The translations under genes were made by a program, and so were the position numbers. DNA of 64,000 nucleotides from Zygnema cylindricum (taxonomy: Eukaryota > Streptophyta > Zygnematophyceae > Zygnematales > Zygnemataceae): NCBI GenBank assembly GCA_037447655.1, contig JBBHKE010003410.1, positions 334,106-398,105 on the forward strand. Reading direction: 5' to 3'. The notes under the pieces were generated by a model, which was given only the letters and a program-made list of their open reading frames with translations, had not been told where the DNA came from and did no database searches. Shown piece after piece: positions 36,401 through 47,356 of this stretch (position 1 is its first letter; each line of letters starts with the position of its first letter).

Positions 36401-39052
36401 GGAAAAGAAGGACCCGGGTTTGTGTCTCAAATGGGTTTTTACTCCCTTAGAAAAATGCAGAGTGTTCGGCGATTTCTCTCTCACTTCTGTTTTAAAAACC
36501 CCAGTTTTGTATGTAATATCATAACATGGTCACTTACTATCAGATCTGGAAACTGTGTAGAAACCTTTAGACGAATGTGAGGTGTAAAGTCAATGAGGGT
36601 GGGAAAGAATTAAAGATCACAAGCAGAAGTGATAGAGATATCGGAGATGATTTGAGAATGAAAAAGATTCAAACAAATTTGTATGGGAGAGAATCGAGAA
36701 CTAAAGAGGACAGAAAAGTGAGGATACATTTGGGATCCAGGAGACGAAAAAAATATGTTCAAAAGTGCCTTTTGTTGGATTTTGCCGGAATTGACTTCAT
36801 TATGTATTTCAGTTATAGGATTTGCTTTTCATAAATTTTAATGGAGCATTTTTTGACAGACTCTTATTCGTTTTGTTGTTTTTGTTGGATGGGTCAGAGA
36901 ATATCAAATGCTTGCAAAGCTGCTGGTACCTGGCTTGTGATGGACAATACTTATGAGTAAGTTTGATACCTTCTATAGTGCGGAAAATAAAAGCATACGA
37001 CACATTTTTCAATTCGAATATAAACTAAATGTGGTTTATTGTAACATCCACCACCTTTGAACTAAAGCAGTCAGGGGCGACTGAGTTTAACATTTCAATA
37101 TAGGTGGTTGACTAGAGTTGAAACCTAGGAAAATAGGTGACTTTGGGTACAAATGACCAGATGTTCCATCTGCTTCACATGGCACACTAATTCAAAAGCT
37201 ACTTGCATTATGAAGTATGTAACTTTTCTTTTGTTAAGTAGAATGAGTCAAATTTGCAGTAACATCATGTATCCAACGAATGAGAAGACAAACATTCAAA
37301 ATGAATAAGCTATATAACTTTGCAACTACGAGCATAGTTATACGCCATGATGAAGACAATGTTGATGAAAAAGTTGATATAATCAACGAACATTATCGAA
37401 CGAATATGGAGCCAATGCATCGCGATATCGAGGTACATGTGCAATGTACCTTGCATGCAAAAAAAAAAAAATTGGTCATGTTTGTGCTGTCTGACATTTG
37501 GACATAGACCGTACATTTTGACGTCAGTCAGGTGTCAGTCAGGTGTGGTTACACACATGTAGTCCGTATTATAAGATATTACACAATACACGACTTCATA
37601 GATGCGCTGAAACCACGCTTCAATTTTTTTGTTTTATCAATGAGATCATGATTTTATTGTCATAAGTCAATTCTGAGGCGGCAAGAGTAGTCAGCCTGGA
37701 AAAGCGAAACACAGAATACACTTATTGCCTAGCCACTTCCAGGTTGACAAGGATAAATATTATATAAATGCACTGAGTATAATTCTGATTAAATATGAAC
37801 TATACACTCTCACTTTATGCACTTCCTATCCATGTTGAGGTTCTACTGCCAGAAGAAAATATTCCATCATCAATATCTGCAAATTTTGATAATCTTTCCC
37901 CACAAACAATGTTTTGGATTGAGAAACAAATCCATGCGTGTTGAACCCTCATCAGTGCTTCGTATTCTTTTATGAAGATGTACATTTCCTATTTTACTTT
38001 TCTTGATTCTGTTTTCTAATTTTAACTTACTAATTGCAGATACTTCATGTATGATGGACGCAAGCATGTTTGTTTGGAAGGAGACCATATAGTGAATGTG
38101 TTTTCCTTCTCCAAAGCCTACGGCATGATGGGCTGGCGAATGGGCTATGTAAGTACATCATCATCCATATTAAAGAAGTACTAGTAATTTTAGTACTAGT
38201 AATTCTAGCTGTCATTTTTTTTCTGGATCGCAGTGTATGTCATCGACAAATCAATAATAGACACTGCACCATTTTCCCCTGTGTTTAAAGCAAATCAAAC
38301 ATACTAAAGCAAATCATACATATTAAGCTAATCAGACATACTAAGGTATACGTACTAATAAGTTGTTACTATGCATCTTATTGTACTGTTGTTCTTCCGC
38401 CTATCTTCTAAGCTTTTGTCCAGACAACGTGGAAGGTCTACTAAATGTGACTTTGTAAGAGGACTAGTCAACTAACCACCTTAAATAGTTTTCTGAACGT
38501 TTTATCCTTTTCTAGTTTAACTATGAAGGAAATAGGCCTCTACAAAAAGCTCATTATTAAAGCCTTAGCATGAAGAGTAATTTCGGAATCATTTTGCAGA
38601 TTGCTTATCCTACAACGGTTCCGGATTTGGGAGCTTCTCTTCTCAAAGCTCAAGATACGATTCCAATTTGTGCAAATCTATTGGCTCAGCGTGTTGCACT
38701 CACAGCCTTATCCGAAGGACCTGATTGGGTGAGGGAGAGAGTGAAAACCCTCGTACCGAACAGAGAAATGGTATTCGACGCCTTATCTTGTTTAGGTGAA
38801 GGAAGTGTGAAAGGAGGAGAGGCGGGGATTTATGTTTGGGCAAGTCTCCCAAAAGAGTTTCAAGATGATAAAGCGGTTGTAAAATGGTTAGTAGAAAAAC
38901 ATGGCGTGGCAGTTATTCCGGGAAGTGCTTCGGGTGTACCGGGACACCTTCGAATAGCTTTTGGAAATGTGGATGTCGACAAATGTCGACTTGCGACGGA
39001 GCGTCTCAAGACCGGATTGCAAGAGCTCACAACAAAAGGAATGACAGATTGA
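33457..39052 (+). CDS. VAS1: aromatic aminotransferase, VAS1/ISS1-like (fold-type I PLP enzyme)
   Basis: Nine coding exons: 33457-33537, 33887-33934, 34498-34626, 34970-35029, 35526-35682, 36166-36275, 36898-36956, 38040-38148 and 38600-39052, total 401 residues, near the family's usual length. PLP-dependent transamination of aromatic amino acids (in Arabidopsis VAS1 uses methionine as donor and indole-3-pyruvate as acceptor, tying auxin to ethylene). Visible motifs are HGYGQDDGTIELR near 75, TAGANQAFFN, ICNPCNPTGTY (N180-G186), VMDNTYEYF, the PLP lysine K240 in SFSKAYGMMGWRMGY, and the substrate-carboxylate arginine R369 in GHLRIAFGN. Intron 5 is GC-AG (AG|GCAAGA); the rest are GT-AG. The start gives the cytosolic-length protein, but an in-frame ATG at 33268 would add 63 residues rich in Ser, Arg and hydrophobics. 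A poly(A) signal AATAAA lies at 39129. Confidence 0.92.
35683..36165 (+). other. GC-AG intron of the aminotransferase gene
   Basis: Exon 5 ends in CCC AGT GCA G and is followed by GCAAGAAAC; the next exon starts after TATGTGCAG with AT TGG GTA. Joining them gives ..PSA-D-WVDKAL.., which the family requires. No GT near the junction keeps the frame. GC donors typically have a strong flanking consensus AG|GCAAG, as here. Confidence 0.8.
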
Positions 39053-39128
39053 CCTTTGTAACGGTGTATATATCATGTGAGATTACGGGAATTTGAAGGA
39101 TAATTGGTTGGGAAGGATTTGTAAGGTC

Positions 39129-39134
39129 AATAAA
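39129..39134 (+). promoter_or_regulatory. polyadenylation signal AATAAA
   Basis: Canonical hexamer 77 bp after the aminotransferase stop codon. Confidence 0.5.
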
Positions 39135-39589
39135 TGTGAATAGCATCCCAAGTTGACCCAATGGTTTAGTGGAACTGGAGAGTAATGAATTATTGTTATG
39201 CTCTATGAGTTGATTGTATTTTTTGAGTTTTTTCGTCTCGCTTCCAAGAACGGACGATCTGTGCTTCAAACCATCGGTTTGTTTTTGAGAAAATGACGCT
39301 GACAGGAAATGATGCCGTCAAGAACTGATGCTGATAATAATGTTGCGTCAAGCATCTCCCTTTTTTTTCGCCACCTAGTTATCTTAATTGTTGATAATTC
39401 TGGTAGGGAAATATGAGTTTTTTGACGGGCAATTTCTGTTTTGATAAGTGAGATATTGCTGCGTTTGTGTTTTTAACTGGCAAAGCTCTCGTGGGTCTTA
39501 GGGCACCTATTATTGTGATTGTTTGTGAGTGAGTTATTTGCTTCCGCTTGTGAGTTGAGATTTGTTGCGCACTCTGTGACTTGTGCAAC
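39135..39589. other. gene-free spacer
   Basis: Sequence between the aminotransferase 3' end and the MITE. No feature was recognised. Confidence 0.4.
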
Positions 39590-39591
39590 TA

Positions 39592-40138
39592 CACCGCCAA
39601 TCGCTATTAGCGTAGTGTACGCTAATTCTGTCCCGCTTTTTTTATTTTTTATTCTCCAATAGCGTAGCTTATTCTATTTTTTTCTGTACGCCATTTAGGG
39701 TTGTTTTCCAAGTGCCAGTACGTCATCGTTTAAATAGTGTGGTGTACGGTCAGTGTCAGTTCGTACAAAATGTACCTTTTTAAGTGAAAAAGTACAATTC
39801 ATTATGTTTAGTAGCCGCGGACGCATGAGAATGTGCGGTCTAAAAAGGGGATTAAATCGGGTTGTCAAATATCACGTTCGCATATATTCGTCCAGCAACC
39901 ACGTTTCGACTGTGTAAACGTACGATTTGTGTACGATTTGTCAGATTTGTACAAATACCTATATTAGAGTAAGCATGTTTGCGTCCGACATTTACTTTTT
40001 TCAAAGACCCAAATTATAATTATTAAACAATTAGAATGTATATATTTTTTCTAAATTTTCAAATTCTTAATTAGCGTAAACCACGGTAATTATTCATATA
40101 CGCTAAAGAAACTTCTACGCTAATAGCGATTGGCGGTG
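39592..40138 (+). mobile_element. long TA-flanked MITE (547 bp, CCAATCGC subtype)
   Basis: The left end CACCGCCAATCGCTATTAGCG and the right end CGCTAATAGCGATTGGCGGTG are perfect inverted repeats, flanked by TA at 39590-39591 and 40139-40140. The shared core TAGTGTGGTGTACGG lies at 39735-39749. TTAGCG/CGCTAA words recur in both arms, as transposase-binding subterminal repeats do in other families. It has no coding capacity. The TA duplication points to the Tc1/mariner (Stowaway-like) group, though the terminal sequence is not the Stowaway CTCCCTCC. Confidence 0.93.
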
Positions 40139-40382
40139 TAGTTTATCAGCTAAAACCTCATTTATATAAAACCCAGCTAAAGAAAACTTTGCCAAAATCA
40201 ATCCTCGCCAAAACAGTTTCACCTTTGAGCAAATGAAGTAAACGTGGGCTTAAAATGGCAAGTCCTGGGATATTAGTTCAATGTCCATTCCCATAGTTGT
40301 AACGGTCTCTTTCTATAAAATGTTAAGGGATGTCGAGTGGGGTGGGAGCCATCAACTAAGGCTTGCTGTAAAGGATCGAGTA
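40139..40382. other. spacer between two MITEs
   Basis: No gene or repeat seen. Confidence 0.4.
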
Positions 40383-40428
40383 CACCCTGTATTGCTATTA
40401 GTGTTAACGCTAATAGAGATACACGGTG
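40383..40428. mobile_element. 46-bp mini-element: two MITE termini joined back to back
   Basis: CACCCTGTATTGCTATTAGTG is followed directly by TAACGCTAATAGAGATACACGG and TG, forming a near-perfect palindrome that begins CACC and ends GGTG. It is flanked by TA on both sides (40381-40382, 40429-40430). The CTATTAG(T/C)G inner parts match the family's terminal repeats, so it looks like an element reduced to its ends. Confidence 0.7.
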
Positions 40429-40473
40429 TACTATCTCAAATGCTCTTTAAAACCATGAACACCTGTTTCTAGT

Positions 40474-40722
40474 AACTCAAGCTAATGACATCAAGTTGAA
40501 CACTCATATAGTTAATTCAAGCTAATTATATTAAATTGAAGAATCATCTTTATTCAGTTCATGCTAACTATATCAAACTGAAAACTCCTTTTAGGTAACT
40601 GTAACAAGTCGATGACTCAATTTTGTTTAATTCTCGCTGACTATATGAAATTGATGACTCGAGTTTACTTAATTCTAAGCTTATTGTACCAAATTGATGA
40701 CTCAATTTTATCAAATTGAAGC
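40474..40722. repeat. degenerate minisatellite, ~42-bp units, about six copies
   Basis: A unit resembling TTAATTCAAGCTAAT...ATCAAATTGATGACTCAATTTT recurs with drift, visible as ATCAAGTTGAACACTC, ATTAAATTGAAGAATC, ATCAAACTGAAAACTC, ATGAAATTGATGACTC and ACCAAATTGATGACTC. Units vary in length by a few bases. Confidence 0.7.
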
Positions 40723-41028
40723 CGTTCGATAACCGATAATATTGGTTATAGGAGTTATTCCTATGGGAAGTTTACTGATACTAACAACGATACTAAAATA
40801 TTGGCAGTGCACTATATTGTAAATTTGTATTACTGTATTATTCTGTAACACTGAAATTAACGGGACTACAGTACCGTACAAGTAAACGAGTTTCATCCGC
40901 ACGGTATGCGTCATTCCTACCGTATTTAAAGTCTACCGTACGGCGATCGCGATTTCGCGTCCGTCCGAAGAAAACGATGCCTTTTGGACGTTCTAATCTT
41001 TTCGTCCGTCAGCTACAGTACAGTACAG
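40723..41028. other. gene-free spacer
   Basis: No gene recognised. CAGTACAGTACAGTA abuts the next MITE. Confidence 0.4.
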
Positions 41029-41030
41029 TA

Positions 41031-41594
41031 CACCGCCAATCGCTATTAGCGTTGTGTACGCTAATTCCGTCCCGCTTTTTTTTTTTTTTTTTATTCTCCT
41101 TTAGCGTAGTTCATTCTATTTTTTTTTTTACTCTAATTAGGGTTAATTTTCAGGTACCGTACAAAACGGAATTACGTAATTTTTTAATTAGTGTGGTGTA
41201 CGGATAGTGCCATACCGTACAAAATTGTATATTTTTAAGTGAAAAAGTATTGTTAATGAGTTACAGTAACCGCGGACGCATGAGAATGTACGCTCTTAAA
41301 AGGGGATATGATCGGGTTGTCAAATATCACGTTCGCACATATTCGTCCAGCAAGCACGTTTCGACTTTGTGAACGTACGATTTGTGTACGATTTGTTAGA
41401 TTTTGTACGAATACCTATATTAGTGTAAGCAGGTTTGCGACCGACATTTATTTTTCTCGAAGACCCAAATTAGAATTATTAAACAATTAGAATGTATGTT
41501 TTTTTCCAAAATTTACAAATTCTTAAATAGCGTACACCACTGTAATTTTTGTTATACTCTAATCAAACTTCTACGCTAATAGCGATTGGCGGTG
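41031..41594 (+). mobile_element. long TA-flanked MITE (564 bp, CCAATCGC subtype) next to the GRAM gene
   Basis: The termini are CACCGCCAATCGCTATTAGCG and its exact inverse, with TA at 41029-41030 and 41595-41596. The sequence is colinear with the 39592 copy, including TAGTGTGGTGTACGG near 41200 and the shared block ATGAGAATGT...GGGTTGTCAAATATCACGTTCGCA. It lies in ACAGTAC/GTACTGTAC flanking sequence and ends 137 bp before the first possible start codon of the GRAM gene. Confidence 0.93.
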
Positions 41595-41782
41595 TACTGT
41601 ACAGTAGAGAACGTTTCATTTGAAGCATCATCGATAGTTCAATACTGTCTCATCATCATCACGACCGTACGGTAGTCACCTCCCTTTTAGAGTTTACACG
41701 TTCGTGAAGTCCAATTTGGCAATTCCACATTTTGACAAGCACATGCCTGCCTTGGCTCCAATCAGTCATCAATTCCTGCCAC

Positions 41783-44548
41783 ATGGCAGGCTCAGGAGGT
41801 TCCATCGACTCTGCCGCTTTGTCTGCAGAACTTGATTTAGGAGGACCGCCGGTTATGGTGGAGAAAGCCGATGCCATGGAAGCTCACGCAGTAACAGCTG
41901 CAGAGAACTCCGTTCCAGAGGCCAAAAACGAAACTGTAAGCACAGAAACAGTTGTTCCTGGAAACAGTAAAATTAGTGGACATGGACATGACGCGCCTCC
42001 TTCTATTGATCCTGTCACGATGATGCCCATGGAAGGGCATGCGGATGGAAAGGATTGGGAAGTCGCTGAAGAAGCTCTGAAAGATATTGAACAAGTGACA
42101 GCTGGCGTGCAAGAATTTGTGGTGGATATAGCTTCTTCAGCCAGTAAGGAAGCAGCTGCTGCAGTCCAAGAGCTTGGAAATAAGGTGAGAAGGGGGCAGT
42201 CATTTGCAGTTGTATCGGTATTTCTGTGTGATTGATAGTTTTGTGAACCAATTTAGTTATAAAAAAGGCGCAGACTGTGCTGCATTTCTTGAATACGGCT
42301 GTCGCTTGCGCTGATTTTGGAGGAGCTGAGAGGATCGTTGTTTACACAAAATTAGCGAACAGTGTGTTTATAGGTTAAGAGTGGTAGTTAAGAGATGGAC
42401 TACATTATGTCGTGTAGAGGAGAAACGTGCTAAGTTGCATACTTTTTCTATGAGGTGGTTCATTTTATGGCAGCCAGAGGGTCCCTCTCCCTCTTCCTGA
42501 CCCATTCTTCCTCTCTCTCCTCTCCCTTTTCACTCTCCTCACTGTCTTCGTTCCTCCATCTCATTCCCTGCCATCTTTCAGTTCTGTTTATTTGTGCTTT
42601 GGGGCGGTTGGGCAGTATATGTTATGCTGTGTATGATAAAATACGTTTCTTACCTTCAGTGGTGCTTGGACCTTCAGTTACAGTTTGGCCTGCAGTAATT
42701 TTTTGTCGTATTTCCTTTTTTTTTCGCAGATGACAGGTTTAACAGTCTTGAGCAGCACATTCTCCACCTGGTGGAGCACATTTGATCCAATGGGAGAGAA
42801 GGCATTTGAAGAAGAAGAGAAATCTCGGCTGGTTAATGCCGCTCAAGGGAATGAGAAAACTGTGTCTGAACAGGTCCCTCGTGTGCAAAACATGAAGGGA
42901 GTAAATCTGCAAGCGCTCTTTGGCCTTCCTGCTGAAGAGACGCTTATGGAAGGTGAGTAACATGGACGATGTTCCTCAGAATGTGGGAATGTAGAAATTT
43001 GATAAAGGAAAATTGCAAAGTATGTTGCTGGAATGTGTTTGCCGGTGTATAGGAAACAAGCTGAAAATCTTGTTGAGGAGTTACACAAGTGAGGAGTTTG
43101 AGAGAAAGAATTGGATCTGGTTTCGCATCAAGCTAAGTGTAAGCCAACTTGTGAGCAATTTTGGGAGGTGTCATCTAATTAGCAAAAAAAATTCAAATCA
43201 GGCTCATGTGGACCGCATATCTGTGTCACAAAATGGTAAATATCATGTTGCTGACACTCACTGGTTATCATAAAATTTCTCGTCTACACTTTCCTTTCTC
43301 AAAGGCACCTAACATGAGCTAAGCGTCTCTCATGCTTATCTGGTTGGTACCAGCTGCTGCCTTTTCTGCACATTTGACATAGGATAACTCTGAGGAACTA
43401 TTGAGACTCCCATGCTCCGGCCCTCTCCTTATATTAATTCACAGTTTGCGAAAACCTGTCAGCGTAGTCATTCTGCAAGCTGGAGGTTTCTTATTGGCAG
43501 AATGGTTTTGTGATGTATTCTATTTTTTGCAGCCTTTCCATGTAAACTTGTTCAAACACTTCGCTGTACTCACAACAGCTTCATGCCTGAGTTGCCTATG
43601 AGTTTCCCTGGCACATTATACATCACAGACAAGCATGTCTGCATTCATGCCTCCATCAACGATCAACGGATTCCTGTAAGTTCTTTACCCTCATAGATTT
43701 CCAGGCTGCTTCACGTTTTATGTAGAAAGAATAATGGAGATCTAAGACATGCAACGTATGGTTAATTTTGCGTGAAGTGTACATCGTATATTGCTGATAT
43801 CGTTCATGTTTTTGTGGCTTTTAAGCTCGTTTTTCTTCATGCACACTTGTGGGTTATTAATCCGGCGGTTGCGATAGAATGTTAAGATTACCTGTTTTTT
43901 TAGCAGTCTTGAAAATTGGAGAAATGTTTACAGGGAATAATGATTCACACTTGAATTTTAGAGCCTTACTATTCCATACTAACCGGATCAATCATCCAAC
44001 AAGTGTGTACAGAGAAAAATGAGTTTTCAGGCTGATGAAAGCGATAATGCTAATAGCGATGCACTGTGTACTTGCTAAGCATTCGGTTGGACCTCAGTTT
44101 TCGGGTTTATTGATTGCACATTTTAGGGCCAAAAGTTGCAAATGAATGGTGTAATGAACAATGTTTAAGTATTGTTGTTGCCTTATGTCTGTACCCTTTT
44201 TGCAGATTGTGTTGGAGCACGCTAAGTTAAGGGCCGTGAGCCGCCAAAAAGCTCGGAGAGGCGAGAAGGGCGATACACTGAAACTGCATATGAGTGGCGA
44301 CCAATGGGTGTGTTTTATATGCCTGGACACAAATTAAATGTTGCAGGTGCAGGTTGCAGAGTCTTAAATTTGGCTTTCACGCGGAAATTTTATGTGAAAT
44401 GTTTTACTTCTTTGAGCAAAGCTCAAAAGACTCTAATTTGGGATGACTGGGGATTGTATGTTTGCAGGTAGCTTTACACGAGTTTGCCGAGTCTGATGAT
44501 ATTGAAAGCGCATTGGCTTTAATGGAGCATCTGAGTACGAGTCATTAA
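41783..44548 (+). CDS. GRAM-domain protein
   Basis: Five coding exons (41783-42184, 42730-42952, 43533-43675, 44206-44307, 44468-44548), all GT-AG, give about 316 residues. An in-frame ATG at 41732 would add 17. The N-terminal third is low-complexity and acidic, followed by a helical, Ala/Glu-rich stretch (about 95-135, EEALKDIEQVTAGVQEFVVD). Around residues 180-310 a PH-like GRAM domain is suggested by LQALFGLPAEETLMEAFPCK, the central strand FPGTLYITDKHVCIHASIN, KLRAVSRQKARRG and a C-terminal LHEFAESDDIESALALMEHL helix. GRAM domains bind membrane lipids, so a peripheral membrane role is likely. I cannot name an orthologue. A poly(A) hexamer AATAAA lies at 44790. The MITE immediately upstream occupies promoter space. 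Confidence 0.82.
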
Positions 44549-44789
44549 TTTTTAAAATGAGTACATCTAATGTAGAAACTTTCTTATCGTTATATTCTCT
44601 CGGACCAAGCACAATGGAAATATTTGATTATGTGGAAGGCTACACTTGCAGATGTGCAAGCATACAGAGTCTTTTCTATTCAAGGATATCGTCGTCGTTG
44701 CTCAGGGTTTTAACTATTAACCGACTTTGTTTCCTTCTGGTTTGAATGGCCGGCTCGTTCCGTCTTTCTGTCAGAGAAGGCAAGAGGGG

Positions 44790-44795
44790 AATAAA
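44790..44795 (+). promoter_or_regulatory. polyadenylation signal AATAAA
   Basis: Canonical hexamer about 240 bp after the GRAM-gene stop. Confidence 0.4.
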
Positions 44796-46123
44796 GTAGC
44801 TCAAAGTAGGACTGTCAACAATTATCCTGTCAGTTGTAGTTAGGGTTTTGCCACAAATCGTGGCAAATTATTCCCTTGTATATAGAAACAGAGGAAAAAA
44901 TTTAGATGATGGTGGTCAAGAAACACAACTCTTGCAATGTGACAAAAACAAACTCACCGAGTGATGTCCTTTATGTGAGGTCTCATGTGGAAAACTGGAA
45001 TTAAATGTGAATAGGTAGATAGGCGGATTATGGAAAAGGAACAAGGAGTTTGAAAGTGCACTATGTAGTTATGTCACGTCACACAATAATTTGTATTTTT
45101 TTTTTCTTGTAAAGCAATGTTATTTATGGTTTAGCGTAAGTGGTGTTTTTTTGCTCCAAATTTGCCCTGAAACTAAGTCATTGTCATGATTTTGCTATCG
45201 TGGTTATGTGTTTTTTTTGTTTCAACATAAAGTAGCTCTGTTTCTGAGCCCGGTTTCTGTAGATGACCATGTGTACTTTTTTCTTAATACGGACAGGCAA
45301 GACCATTTTTCGAATGTATATTTACTGCTTGGAACATTTTCTATTTTTATAGAATATAAATCTTTTGACACCTTCATCAGAATCTATCGTTAATAAAATT
45401 TTCATGTCTGAGAATATCAGCCCCGTACCTCGTTGTTGGCAACCAAAAAACCATTGATTCGAATATCAAAAAACACACGAGACAAATGTTTTTTTGCATT
45501 TCAGCAAGCCAAATGTGTCGTATTCTGTGGCTCGCGTAGTATGTGAGATATCGGTGAACCAATGTGAATTTAAGACGTGCTTTACAAGTACGACTTTATT
45601 AGTAAAGCACGATGAAAAACTATCAGACTATATCGAAAAAAAAAAAAAAAGCAAGAAAGGAACTGAAAATCAAAACACAGGTGGAAGCAAACTAAAAGGG
45701 TCGTCATGACGAGTGCAACAGCTTTTTGCATAAAAAAGAGGAAAAATCAAACCACTGTTAGTTGGGAAATAGAGGCTACTAGTCCAAAAATAAAGGGCTC
45801 TCGCACAAACAGGAAGATCTGGACAATCGAGAAGGGGCCAGCCATAAGCTCTGAAGAAATAATGTTACGATCTACAGTATTAACGGTTTTTGGAGCATAA
45901 ACTTGGAGGACTGAAAAATCCGGATGGCAATCCACAAGCCCGAAGACTGCAAAACCACGCCCTCACAACCCCCGGTTTCTAAGGTTTTTTTATGATTTTT
46001 CGGGTTTTTTTGAAAATGGTGAGACAAAAAGTAATCATGAAACACGGGCTAGAGTTGTATTATACATGCCATGCGCCACCAATCAGTATAATTCTTTGCA
46101 TATTTGAAGTCACTAATGGAGAT

Positions 46124-46155
<32 letters not shown>

Positions 46156-47028
46156 TGTATGGAGGGCATAACCGAACCCGACGGCAAAATAATGTTGACA
46201 GCCACAACATTGTGAACTTGTGGTGTTGTGTTTGGGAGATTTCAGTGAAGGAGATCGGAGGAGGAGAAGGGGCACAATTATATCGCTTAACATGGTCAGT
46301 CAACTAGAGGGAAACATTTGGAAAACGAAAGGGTGGAATGAAGGAAAACATATGTAGGTGGAGGGTGGAAAAGACGGCGTGGGGGACAAAGAGTGGGTAA
46401 AGTGGAAAAAAGGGGGGGAGAAGACAAACGAGCAATACGGAAAAATGAATCAATAGCATAATTCTTTGTGTTCTTTTCTCGGTTCTCATTTAGATTTGTT
46501 TGTGACACAATCTCTTGTCCAATCCCTTAAATGTTCCCTAATTTATTGACACCACATGGCTTTCACATTTTTAATGATAAATCTGAGCTTCTCCAAACAC
46601 TTTATTTAGACAGTTCTAGTGGGGAAGTCATCATTTGGTCCCAGAGATAGGATGACTACAAGCCCTTCCATTCACACACTTCGTCTACTCTACAACAATT
46701 CAACTCCATTTTCACTTTTAACTTGGAATTTCTTCTTCATCATTTTTGCTCTACTTCATTATATGACCAACACGGGATCCATTGGCCTTACTTTTCCCAT
46801 AGCCGGACGACAACTCAAATGCAAAGTTTAATCATTTTCACATACAACTTCTATTTTTTAGTTTTACCTTTTCCATTACTTGTTGTTCACATGTACTCAT
46901 AATATTTACCATCACTGTTTCTAACAACTTTTCAGATACTAACGCCAGAGTGATCTCAACCTGTTTGGGTGCAGGTAGCTAAATAGTACTGGAGGACATA
47001 TCATTTTACTCAGCAGCGGGTCTAAACA
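44796..47028. other. gene-free spacer with a 27-base poly(A) run
   Basis: No gene supported. A pure A run at 46124-46150 could be a retroposon tail or slippage; no retroposon body was recognised before it. Confidence 0.4.
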
Positions 47029-47030
47029 GC

Positions 47031-47356
47031 TCGAAAGCTAAAGGGAAGGCCTCTTAGAATTAGCAGCATGACTATGCTAGCCCAGATGTGTGAAAAACTT
47101 TCCGTTTGAATGACGATGGATATTATGTGTGTGTCACACAACACTAGTTTAACAATGTATGTGATCAGCCTCCTCTCAGGACACAGAATCTTGGGCGGCG
47201 CGAAAGCTAGACCTCTTAGAATTAGCAGCATGACTATGCTAGCCTAGATGTGCAAAAAACTTTCCATTTGAATAACGATGGATATCATGTGTATCACACA
47301 ACACTAGTTTAACATTGTATGTGATCAGCATCCTCTCAGGACACAGAATCTTGGGC
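47031..47356. repeat. tandem duplication, two ~165-bp units
   Basis: Unit one (47031-47196) and unit two (47200-47356) share the same order of landmarks: CGAAAGCTA, CCTCTTAGAATTAGCAGCAT, GACTATGCTAGCC, ACTTTCC, CACACAACACTAGTTTAAC, GTATGTGATCAGC and CAGGACACAGAATCTTGGGC. A few substitutions and small indels separate them. Confidence 0.9.

Noticed and set aside
45494-45935. Short lysine-rich frames on both strands
   Set aside because: A-rich spacer with overlapping frames on opposite strands and no motif.
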